Positions 1-4,856 of a stretch of 50,119 nt of DNA are shown here, piece after piece. The position numbers and the translations under genes are program-made. The stretch lies in the IMG/VR virus record IMGVR_UViG_3300009103_000046, positions 1 through 50,119 of that record; one strand, 5' to 3'. The notes below the pieces were generated by a model. That model worked only from the letters and a program-made list of their open reading frames with translations. It was not told the origin of the DNA and searched no databases. The DNA comes from a virus. Within the stretch, counting starts at the first letter, position 1. Each line of letters starts with the position of its first letter.

Positions 1-54
1 CCCTTCACATGATGATAGTACCAATGATGCTATAATATATTTATCTATTTTCAT
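1..54 (-). CDS. Lipoprotein N-terminus (partial, runs off window)
   Basis: The first 18 codons read MKIDKYIIASLVLSSCEG. This is a short signal peptide with a charged start, a hydrophobic core (YIIASLVL) and a lipobox-like LSSC, so the mature protein probably begins at Cys16 as a lipid-anchored lipoprotein. The ATG (54-52) overlaps the TGA of the preceding gene in the classic ATGA arrangement, and GGAAGG lies just upstream. The rest of the protein lies outside the window, so no function can be assigned. A small phage lipoprotein could be a spanin or an envelope-modifying factor, but nothing here decides it. Confidence 0.6.
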   Translation of the reverse strand, partial: MKIDKYIIASLVLSSCEG

Positions 55-263
55 TTTTTCCTCCCAACTGCGATTACGTCACCCTCTTTGCACTTACGAG
101 AGTAGACATGTATTGTCGTAGGCGAGTACTTATGAAACAAAGAATCATAAATCTCGATTGTGCATACGCCCTTTTCTGCTTTGTCTACCGTTCCTATGAT
201 TGTGTATTCAACCTTGGGCTTTGAATGCGCCAAGCAGCCCACAAACAATAATATGTTAATCAT
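51..263 (-). CDS. Small exported or lipoprotein-like protein, 70 aa
   Basis: The protein starts MINILLFVGCLAHSKPKVEY. It has a very short hydrophobic stretch and a Cys at position 10 (FVGC), which could be a minimal lipobox, although Phe at -3 is not typical. The remainder alternates beta-type residues and ends with KEGDVIAVGRKK, a small beta-barrel flavour. The ATG lies in an 8-nt overlap (ATGATTAA) with the preceding SH3-like gene, whose 3' end supplies the ribosome-binding site GGAGGTGAT. The next gene starts inside its stop codon, so the pair is translationally coupled. Function unknown; export is an inference from the N-terminus only. Confidence 0.6.
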   Translation of the reverse strand: MINILLFVGCLAHSKPKVEYTIIGTVDKAEKGVCTIEIYDSLFHKYSPTTIHVYSRKCKEGDVIAVGRKK

Positions 264-468
264 TTATCACCTCCATCCACTTTTCATAACAAAAGAAATG
301 TATTTCATCACCAACCAAGACACTCCATGCTGCTCCCCAATCATCTGCTATAGATTCGGCTACCTTTTTTATTAAGATGCCTGTCTTTCCAATTAAATGA
401 TGCTTGGTTACAAGCATAGTGTGGTTCTCGATATGTTCTACAAATTTTACTAAGTCACCCTCCTTCAC
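256..468 (-). CDS. SH3/KOW-like small protein, array copy 10 (70 aa)
   Basis: Starts MKEGDLVKFVEHIENHTMLV and ends MEVIND. It begins at a GTG (468-466) preceded by GGAGGTGATA, which lies inside the previous gene. It carries the family pattern: K-x-G-D-L-V, then a G-I-L-I strand, then W-S-V-L-V, and a terminal EVI. It is one of the longer copies, with an extra stretch after the second strand (KKVAESIADDWGAA). It is the last of the array; the gene after it is not a paralog, yet the EVI codons still carry a GGAGGTGAT site for that gene. No known function. Confidence 0.8.
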   Translation of the reverse strand: MKEGDLVKFVEHIENHTMLVTKHHLIGKTGILIKKVAESIADDWGAAWSVLVGDEIHFFCYEKWMEVIND

Positions 469-646
469 CTATCACCTCCAGGCTGCTGGTGTATGTATAT
501 GTTGTGCTGTTGTTTGTAATCCAATAAACCTTCCAGAAAAATTCGTCCCGAGCAATAATGACTCCAACTTGGTTTTCAACCTTTTGAGGGCTATATTCGA
601 CATTTTTCCATTTATTCTTTAGCTTTACTAAGTCACCGACCTTCAT
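455..646 (-). CDS. SH3/KOW-like small protein, array copy 9 (63 aa)
   Basis: Starts MKVGDLVKLKNKWKNVEY and ends LEVIGEGG. The ATG sits in a 14-nt overlap with the previous copy, whose TTGGAGGTAATTA provides the ribosome-binding site. Strands GVIIA and WKVYWIT match the family core. Tyr/Thr-rich residues (TTYTYT) precede the C-terminal LEVI. Small basic-N-terminal beta protein; function unknown. Confidence 0.82.
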   Translation of the reverse strand: MKVGDLVKLKNKWKNVEYSPQKVENQVGVIIARDEFFWKVYWITNNSTTYTYTSSLEVIGEGG

Positions 647-818
647 TAATTACCTCCAAATATTCTACCTTATATTTTGAATGTCCACCGTTACACCAAA
701 TCACCCAAACTATTCTGTCTACATATGCACCTCCAGCTTTCACGCTGTGTGTTGGGTTAGATGTCACCACACCAATCCTATGGAAATACTTGCACCTCAC
801 CAAATCACCGACTTTCAT
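633..818 (-). CDS. SH3/KOW-like small protein, array copy 8 (61 aa)
   Basis: Starts MKVGDLVRCKYFHRIGVVTS and ends YLEVINEGR. The start is an ATG after GAGGTGATCA, in a 14-nt overlap with the previous gene. The G-V-V-T and V-W-V-I-W strands are clear. The central insertion (HSVKAGGAYVDR) differs from other copies, as expected for a variable loop between conserved strands. Confidence 0.82.
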   Translation of the reverse strand: MKVGDLVRCKYFHRIGVVTSNPTHSVKAGGAYVDRIVWVIWCNGGHSKYKVEYLEVINEGR

Positions 819-987
819 TGATCACCTCAAAAATGTAATCAAACTTATAAAGCTTTTGGATTTCATCATCGACAAGAACCTTTATCCAAGTGATGTGCTG
901 GACTTTTGTTTCTCCCAAATAAATTCCAAACAAATGATTTATTGCTCCGTGTTTGTAAACTATCTTGACTAAGTCACCCACATTCAC
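805..987 (-). CDS. SH3/KOW-like small protein, array copy 7 (60 aa)
   Basis: Starts MNVGDLVKIVYKHGAINHLF and ends FEVINESR. It begins with GTG (987-985) directly after GGAGGTGATAA. The core strands are F-G-I-Y-L-G and I-K-V-L-V-D. The last codons (GAA AGT CGG TGA) are the +1 reading of the next gene's ATG AAA GTC GGT GA, so the tail residues E-S-R are forced by the overlap. Confidence 0.82.
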   Translation of the reverse strand: MNVGDLVKIVYKHGAINHLFGIYLGETKVQHITWIKVLVDDEIQKLYKFDYIFEVINESR

Positions 988-1132
988 TTATCACCTCCAG
1001 AGATTGCTCAAGAACAATTGATTCTCTGCCGTTATCCCACTCTACCAATATCCACCACACACTGTGTCTAAAGACTGGCCCCTTCGATGTTCCAATGTCA
1101 TCCTTGAACTTTACTCTAGTTCCAGCTTTCAT
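974..1132 (-). CDS. SH3/KOW-like small protein, array copy 6 (52 aa)
   Basis: Reads MKAGTRVKFKDDIGTSKGPV at the N-terminus and LEVISECG at the C-terminus. The motif is a variant (K-A-G-T-R-V instead of K-V-G-D-L-V), but the W-W-I-L-V-E-W strand and LEVI end place it in the family. It opens the second half of the array: its ATG follows CGGAGGAAAGAAT and a promoter of its own. A 14-nt overlap couples it to copy 7. At 52 residues it is near the minimum for this fold. Confidence 0.8.
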   Translation of the reverse strand: MKAGTRVKFKDDIGTSKGPVFRHSVWWILVEWDNGRESIVLEQSLEVISECG

Positions 1133-1153
1133 ATTCTTTCCTCCGATGAATTG

Positions 1154-1181
1154 AATATAACACGTTTGGAGATATTGTCAA
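1154..1181 (-). promoter_or_regulatory. Sigma70-type promoter inside the SH3-like array
   Basis: On the minus strand TTGACA (1181-1176) is followed by a 16-nt spacer and TATATT (1159-1154), with TGT just before the -10 (extended -10 type). The predicted start is near 1147, giving a leader of about 15 nt that contains CGGAGG before the ATG at 1132. The -35 begins immediately after the stop codon of the gene ending at 1183. It sits at the only non-overlapping junction of the array. Confidence 0.7.
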
Positions 1182-1182
1182 A

Positions 1183-1398
1183 TTAATTTTTTACTAGAAC
1201 TAGCCACTTCTCCGCATATGGTTTTGTTTCATTCGTGGCTGGAAAGTGTACATCCCACATAAATTCTCCCCTATCATAGGTAACTTCTATCACCTCTCTC
1301 CAGCCCAATTGTCTTACGATGATGCCAACTTCATCTGGCTCGTATGAAAACACCGCCACCCTCACTAAGTCTCCAATTTTGAACTTGGGCTTAGGCAT
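1183..1398 (-). CDS. SH3/KOW-like small protein, array copy 5 (71 aa)
   Basis: Starts MPKPKFKIGDLVRVAVFSYE and ends KWLVLVKN. An N-terminal extension (MPKPKF) precedes K-I-G-D-L-V; strands are V-G-I-I-V and M-W-D-V-H-F. It is the longest copy and has no C-terminal LEVI, which fits its position: no gene overlaps its end, because the next one has its own promoter and ribosome-binding site. The ATG lies in an 8-nt overlap (ATGCCTAA) with the gene before. Confidence 0.8.
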   Translation of the reverse strand: MPKPKFKIGDLVRVAVFSYEPDEVGIIVRQLGWREVIEVTYDRGEFMWDVHFPATNETKPYAEKWLVLVKN

Positions 1399-1576
1399 TC
1401 ACTTTCTCTAGTGCCTCGCACACATCATATTGATTAAAGCCATCACGACTACCACTCATTGCCCAAACAACAAAGACGCTAGATTTTGTTACTTCGACAA
1501 CAATGCCATAGCGCCCTTTAAGAGCTTCTGGTTTCCACTTGACGAGATCTCCAACTTTAAACGGTTTTGGACTCAT
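1391..1576 (-). CDS. SH3/KOW-like small protein, array copy 4 (61 aa)
   Basis: Starts MSPKPFKVGDLVKWKPEALK and ends ALEKVNA. It has a short basic/proline extension like copy 5, so copies 4 and 5 may be each other's closest relatives. Strands are Y-G-I-V-V-E-V and V-F-V-V-W-A. The start overlaps the previous gene by 20 nt; GGTGG, about 5 nt upstream, is a plausible weak ribosome-binding site. Confidence 0.8.
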   Translation of the reverse strand: MSPKPFKVGDLVKWKPEALKGRYGIVVEVTKSSVFVVWAMSGSRDGFNQYDVCEALEKVNA

Positions 1577-1715
1577 GCGCCACCAGGTTCAAAGTCCATT
1601 CAGAAGTAATTCTACCGTCATTGTGCAGGACTATCCACACCTGCTTAGCTACTTGCTTTAATAAAACAACCGCCTCTTCTTCTATTAATGTGCATACCAA
1701 ATCACCCACCTTCAT
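1557..1715 (-). CDS. SH3/KOW-like small protein, array copy 3 (52 aa)
   Basis: Starts MKVGDLVCTLIEEEAVVLLK and ends NLVAHESKTV. It follows TTGGAGGTAGTAA and overlaps the previous copy by 14 nt. It keeps the first motif and the V-W-I-V-L strand but lacks the LEVI ending. Its last 20 nt are overprinted by copy 4, so the tail AHESKTV is dictated by the start of that gene. A glycine turn between strands 1 and 2 is not obvious, making this the most diverged copy. Confidence 0.75.
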   Translation of the reverse strand: MKVGDLVCTLIEEEAVVLLKQVAKQVWIVLHNDGRITSEWTLNLVAHESKTV

Positions 1716-1869
1716 TTACTACCTCCAACTTTGAAACATCTTCCATATAAATATATTCAGAACCAAGCCATGCTACTTCCACAAGACATTCACTTATTAT
1801 GCCAGTTACCAAGCCAAATTTATCCCATCTTCCATGTGGCAAAAACTTTACCAAATCACCGATTTTCAT
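1702..1869 (-). CDS. SH3/KOW-like small protein, array copy 2 (55 aa)
   Basis: Starts MKIGDLVKFLPHGRWDKFGL and ends KLEVVNEGG. The ATG follows TTGGAGGTGATAA and lies in the standard 14-nt overlap. Strands are F-G-L-V-T-G-I-I and V-E-V-A-W-L-G. The C-terminal LEVV codons contain GGAGGTAGT, the ribosome-binding site of copy 3. Confidence 0.82.
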   Translation of the reverse strand: MKIGDLVKFLPHGRWDKFGLVTGIISECLVEVAWLGSEYIYMEDVSKLEVVNEGG

Positions 1870-2050
1870 TTATCACCTCCAAATCTTCTATTCGAACATT
1901 CTGAATAGCGTTCCAATCTGACCAATGAACTGTGACATATCTCTCATCTATAATAGCTATGACTATTCCAAACCCATACATTAACTCCGGTGCTTTATAT
2001 GGATTTGCATCAGCAACTAATGAACCTACTTTTATCTTGCTATTATTCAT
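1856..2050 (-). CDS. SH3/KOW-like small protein, array copy 1 (64 aa)
   Basis: Starts MNNSKIKVGSLVADANPYKA and ends DLEVINENR; strands are F-G-I-V-I-A-I-I and V-T-V-H-W-S. It is the first gene of the array. The ATG at 2050 has no visible ribosome-binding site, and a promoter-like -10 overlaps it (see 2048-2076). The true start, or the way this gene is translated, is therefore uncertain; no other ATG, GTG or TTG precedes the family motif in frame. The coding call rests on clear homology to the other copies and the 14-nt overlap with copy 2. Confidence 0.7.
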   Translation of the reverse strand: MNNSKIKVGSLVADANPYKAPELMYGFGIVIAIIDERYVTVHWSDWNAIQNVRIEDLEVINENR

Positions 2051-2076
2051 GTAACATGATATGAAACAAATGTCAA
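2048..2076 (-). promoter_or_regulatory. Promoter-like element before the SH3-like array (weak)
   Basis: TTGACA (2076-2071) is followed by a 17-nt spacer ending in TGT, then TACATG (2053-2048), which aligns with the -10 boxes of the two better promoters nearby. The -35 again starts right after a stop codon. The -10 is poor and overlaps the annotated ATG of the first array gene, so this may be degenerate, or the gene start may be misplaced. Confidence 0.35.
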
Positions 2077-2077
2077 A

Positions 2078-2233
2078 TTATTTTTGATTTAAAAAATTAT
2101 AAAAACAAACATAAGCGAAAACACCACTTAATCCACACCAAAACCAACTTCCATTTGCAAATGCAAACACACAAAAATAAAAGTTTAGAACAGAACAAAA
2201 TAGACTCACCCACTTACTGTTTAGAAAATTCAT
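2078..2233 (-). CDS. Small membrane protein, 51 aa
   Basis: Starts MNFLNSKWVSLFCSVLNFYF and ends YNFLNQK. Two hydrophobic segments (about residues 9-27 and 30-46) separated by a short polar turn suggest a small two-pass inner-membrane protein. The ATG overlaps the TGA of the resolvase gene (ATGA), and AAGGAG seven bases upstream, inside that gene, is a good ribosome-binding site. I recall similar tiny membrane proteins in marine T4-like phages, but cannot name a function. A role in holin-like or superinfection processes is only a possibility. Confidence 0.65.
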   Translation of the reverse strand: MNFLNSKWVSLFCSVLNFYFCVFAFANGSWFWCGLSGVFAYVCFYNFLNQK

Positions 2234-2763
2234 TTCGTCTCCTTTTCAATAAGTAGTCCTGCTCTGGCAATAACCACTGAGTCTGCTTTATCATCGGTTC
2301 CTGGCTTGGGGTTACCGAACCTCGTATATTCAACAATAAAGTTTTTTGGGTATTCGCTCTGCGCCCATTCAATAACCTTGAGCTTTGTATTCTCTCCACG
2401 CTTAATCTTCAACCCAACAAGCCCTCTTGCCTTATTCGCCGCAATAGATACGGAGATTACACCATACAAGTCACGCACCATGTAAGACACCATGCCATTG
2501 AAACGTTGAAGTTTTGCCATTGTCATTGCTGTTGTCTTTCCTCCAGAGAACATAATGAATGGAGACTCTATGTATACTTCCTCTATATGATATTGATTAT
2601 AATTTAATTGTAAATAATTCTTTAATTGATCACATCTATTCTCCAATTCATCTTTGGAGCTTAGTTTCACTACTTGACAATCAATTAAGTCTGCGTTAGA
2701 GTTTAAAATGGTTATCCCAACCCGGCTCGTACTAACATCCAAGCCTAATACAAATTTGTTCAT
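2230..2763 (-). CDS. ruvC: RuvC-like Holliday junction resolvase
   Basis: 177 aa with an RNase H-like fold of the RuvC type. Acidic residues are in the expected places: Asp9 in LGLDVSTSRVG, Glu66 in VYIESP, and Asp158/Asp161 in GTDDKADSVVIA near the C-terminus. The family cleaves four-way DNA junctions using two metal ions. In phages it resolves recombination and replication intermediates before packaging, the job of endonuclease VII in T4. Length is normal for the family. The ATG at 2763 has no ribosome-binding site and sits essentially at the predicted start of a consensus promoter, so the mRNA is probably leaderless. The gene is coupled to a 51-aa membrane protein by an ATGA overlap. A transposase-type RNase H function is less likely given the size and motif spacing. 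Confidence 0.85.
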   Translation of the reverse strand: MNKFVLGLDVSTSRVGITILNSNADLIDCQVVKLSSKDELENRCDQLKNYLQLNYNQYHIEEVYIESPFIMFSGGKTTAMTMAKLQRFNGMVSYMVRDLYGVISVSIAANKARGLVGLKIKRGENTKLKVIEWAQSEYPKNFIVEYTRFGNPKPGTDDKADSVVIARAGLLIEKETK

Positions 2764-2770
2764 AACTTAC

Positions 2771-2799
2771 ATTATAACATATTTTTTGGGGTTTGTCAA
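2771..2799 (-). promoter_or_regulatory. Perfect consensus sigma70 promoter
   Basis: Minus strand TTGACA (2799-2794), 17-nt spacer ending in TGT, TATAAT (2776-2771): all twelve consensus bases plus an extended -10. It lies in the 39-nt gap between the last structural gene and the resolvase. The predicted transcription start is about 2764-2763, at the ATG of the resolvase itself. Confidence 0.88.
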
Positions 2800-2802
2800 G
2801 TA

Positions 2803-3408
2803 CTATTTTAAACTTGCTCTTTGAAAATTGCTTAACCCTTTCTGTAGTTCTGGGTTTGTTTGTTGGGCATAGTCTAAAGCGGTGGATGCTTTGTCAAGCG
2901 CTTGCTGTCCGGTGAAGTTGCCTTCTATGCTACTGTTGTTTGGTGCTTTGACTTTCAAGGTAGCCTGTGCATCTGCGCCTTTCACTTTCGAGAGAACAAA
3001 AAGATATTCTAAACCATTATCACATTGGATATCGATGGAGAGTTCTTTACCTGTGACTTGTTGGGTTTTCATTGCAACCTCTTCCAAGCTCATCTTGCAC
3101 TCTTCTGTTGTCATTTCCATCATTGAAGTTTGAATCTCTTCGCCGGCATCTGATGTCTGTGTGGATTTTGCTGCTGTCATTGCCTTGTGTACATCGCCCT
3201 TTTGAATTTGGGTGTTTACGATTTGGTTTTCCACATTCCAGTTTTCAACTGCTGCCTTGGCTACGTTTGGGGCAAAGCCCGACTTCGCAATCAAAAGCCC
3301 AACAATGAATTCCTTAAAAGAAATTTCATCTAGTTGTTGCTTTTCTTTTAAAGTGTTTTGTATTTCTTCGTTAATAATTCTCTTCAAATCTTCACTGGTG
3401 ATGTTCAT
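2803..3408 (-). CDS. Hypothetical protein with helical EE leader, 201 aa
   Basis: Starts MNITSEDLKRIINEEIQNTL, followed by KEKQQLDEISF. This amphipathic leader of the form I-T-x-x-x-L-K-x-I-I-x-E-E is one I recall at the start of many unrelated marine-phage proteins. The rest is mostly helical (Gln/Ala/Thr-rich, residues 50-120) with a beta stretch at about 125-160 (LSIDIQCDNGLEYLFVLSKV) and a helical C-terminus. It is the last gene before the resolvase promoter and probably closes the late operon. AAAGGAAAACC lies upstream of the ATG. Function unknown; a head or assembly role, or use of the leader for processing, is speculative. Confidence 0.7.
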   Translation of the reverse strand: MNITSEDLKRIINEEIQNTLKEKQQLDEISFKEFIVGLLIAKSGFAPNVAKAAVENWNVENQIVNTQIQKGDVHKAMTAAKSTQTSDAGEEIQTSMMEMTTEECKMSLEEVAMKTQQVTGKELSIDIQCDNGLEYLFVLSKVKGADAQATLKVKAPNNSSIEGNFTGQQALDKASTALDYAQQTNPELQKGLSNFQRASLK

Positions 3409-3428
3409 TCTAGGTTTTCCTTTTGATA

Positions 3429-3439
3429 TTAAATAGTTT
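3429..3439 (-). promoter_or_regulatory. Spacer motif AAACTATTTAA (candidate late promoter element)
   Basis: The 11-mer AAACTATTTAA on the minus strand begins inside the stop region of the preceding gene and ends 20 nt before the ATG at 3408. The identical 11-mer occurs in the gap before the gene starting at 42623. No other evidence for promoter activity. Confidence 0.25.
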
Positions 3440-4856
3440 ATAACAAATCGTATTTTAGCTTAAACGTCAAATCTTTATTCTCTTCTTTGCGATACGGACG
3501 AGCCATGTCAGCAACCATTATGAGATTTCCATCTTCATCGTAGATTCCAATTTTTGTTATGTACGTTACCTTCCTGAAGTCCTCTTCATGGTTTTCATAT
3601 GAAGATGAAACAACATTCTTTATTGGAACATCGTATTCTGAGTATGTGTGTTGTGTCTTGTTGTATTTGTATGAGCCGGTTAAGTCTGTGAAGCTTGGGT
3701 TGTTTGAGAAATTCATTTCGCCTTTGTCTGCATGACAGAACAACGTCAGTGTGTTCTTATATGATGTGCCCTCAAAGTCAATACCAAAGCTTGCACTACG
3801 AACGGTATTGTGGTATCGTGTAACTGCCGAATCAAGCTTGTCATATTCATCCGCAGTTAAAGTACTATCCCCATCGACGTCCGAATCCCCGCTCTTCCAC
3901 ATATTCATTCTTCCCATGTCATTTGCGCCTGTTCCAAAATAGAGCCAAGCATGGTTATCATAACCGGCACCGCCACCCTGATGTTCATCATAATCAATTG
4001 GAGCATTGTCGGTGCCGTCAACAAGGTTGGTGCTGCCATGAAACCATGAAGATGTGAAATGTGCTTTAGAATTATAACCAGAACTCGAAGACACTGAAGT
4101 CTGTGGGAATGCGAAAATACCTTCAGTATAGTACACCAAGCCGATAACACTACCAGACAAAACTCCATAGTCACATATGAGTTCACCATTTTCGTTTTCA
4201 TCCCTCGCAGATGACAAAAGGGAACCTGTGACATAATACTTCAGATTAACAGAGCCCCTTTTGATTGCAGAACCATAGAAGATAGACGGAACATCAATGA
4301 GGTTAGTGCTACCCGATATGATGCCCCTTGTCCACAAAAACCTTTTGCTCAGTCTGGAATATTTTCTACCAGCAGTGTGAAGCGCTGCTATCCTATGACT
4401 TTGTTCGGGTTCATTGTCATCCCAATCAAAACCTTCATAAGGACTAGCAGTAGTCTTACTGATAAACATTCTTGTTATGCTTGCAGTTAATGGATAAGTT
4501 TGTTTAGCAGTTTGTTGAGTGTTCGGAGGCGAGAGATCATATGTGTCTCCAGTCATAAAATCCATTCCTGTTTTGAAGGCATACTGAAAACCATCCTCTA
4601 TTATGAATGGGTATGCCATGCTACTCGATGGTCTATTGATATTAAGCTCATAAAGACTAATGCTTCCGCTTAACGTATTCTTATACGTATCGCCATACAT
4701 AGTCATATGACTGTTTCCTTTTTTATGTACAGTTATCGGAGCGTCAACTTTCTTATTTATGTAAACATTCTGATTTTGAATATAGAAAGAACAAGCAGGA
4801 TGCATTTTTACTCTACTGATAAAAATATCATTCTCTTTGAATAATTTCTTTGACAT
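3438..4856 (-). CDS. Virion structural protein, paralog of the preceding gene (472 aa)
   Basis: The C-terminal third mirrors the gene at 4856-6094: a G-x-x-x-F-N/S-N-N-P-S/T-F/Y segment (here EMNFSNNPSF), then a Y-I-T-x-I/V-G-I/L-Y-D strand, and a closing block with R-P-Y-R-K/L-R-K-D and a repeated K-L-K-Y/R-L-D-Y ending. A calcium-loop-like stretch DSDVDGDSTLTADE lies near residues 323-336. No signal peptide or membrane segment. It starts at an ATG overlapping the previous stop (TAATG). I recall this type as structural proteins of marine myophages, with no defined role; neck, tail or fibre attachment are all possible. Confidence 0.7.
   Translation of the reverse strand: MSKKLFKENDIFISRVKMHPACSFYIQNQNVYINKKVDAPITVHKKGNSHMTMYGDTYKNTLSGSISLYELNINRPSSSMAYPFIIEDGFQYAFKTGMDFMTGDTYDLSPPNTQQTAKQTYPLTASITRMFISKTTASPYEGFDWDDNEPEQSHRIAALHTAGRKYSRLSKRFLWTRGIISGSTNLIDVPSIFYGSAIKRGSVNLKYYVTGSLLSSARDENENGELICDYGVLSGSVIGLVYYTEGIFAFPQTSVSSSSGYNSKAHFTSSWFHGSTNLVDGTDNAPIDYDEHQGGGAGYDNHAWLYFGTGANDMGRMNMWKSGDSDVDGDSTLTADEYDKLDSAVTRYHNTVRSASFGIDFEGTSYKNTLTLFCHADKGEMNFSNNPSFTDLTGSYKYNKTQHTYSEYDVPIKNVVSSSYENHEEDFRKVTYITKIGIYDEDGNLIMVADMARPYRKEENKDLTFKLKYDLL

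Larger units (their letters stand above)
256..2050 (-). repeat. Tandem array of ten SH3/KOW-like small paralogous genes
   Basis: Ten consecutive minus-strand genes encode 52-71-aa proteins built on one plan: N-terminal (M)K-V/I-G-D-L-V, a central G-I/V-V strand, a V-x-W strand, and usually a C-terminal L-E-V-I/V. Order of transcription by start position: 2050, 1869, 1715, 1576, 1398, 1132, 987, 818, 646, 468. Six of the nine junctions are an identical 14-nt overlap. The others are 20 nt, 8 nt, and a 50-nt gap that holds a promoter. Protein identity between copies is low outside the motifs, so the duplications are old or fast-diverging. The SH3-like fold is inferred from pattern only. Confidence 0.85.

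Noticed and set aside
455-1869. Regularly spaced repeats (GGAGGTGAT ... ATGAAGGTCGGTGA) resembling a CRISPR-like array
   Set aside because: The repeats are ribosome-binding sites plus start codons of paralogous genes, spacing follows gene length, and the intervening sequence is coding.
2214-2399. Second minus-strand frame across the resolvase 3' end (61 codons)
   Set aside because: Out-of-frame shadow of the resolvase gene, no conserved features.
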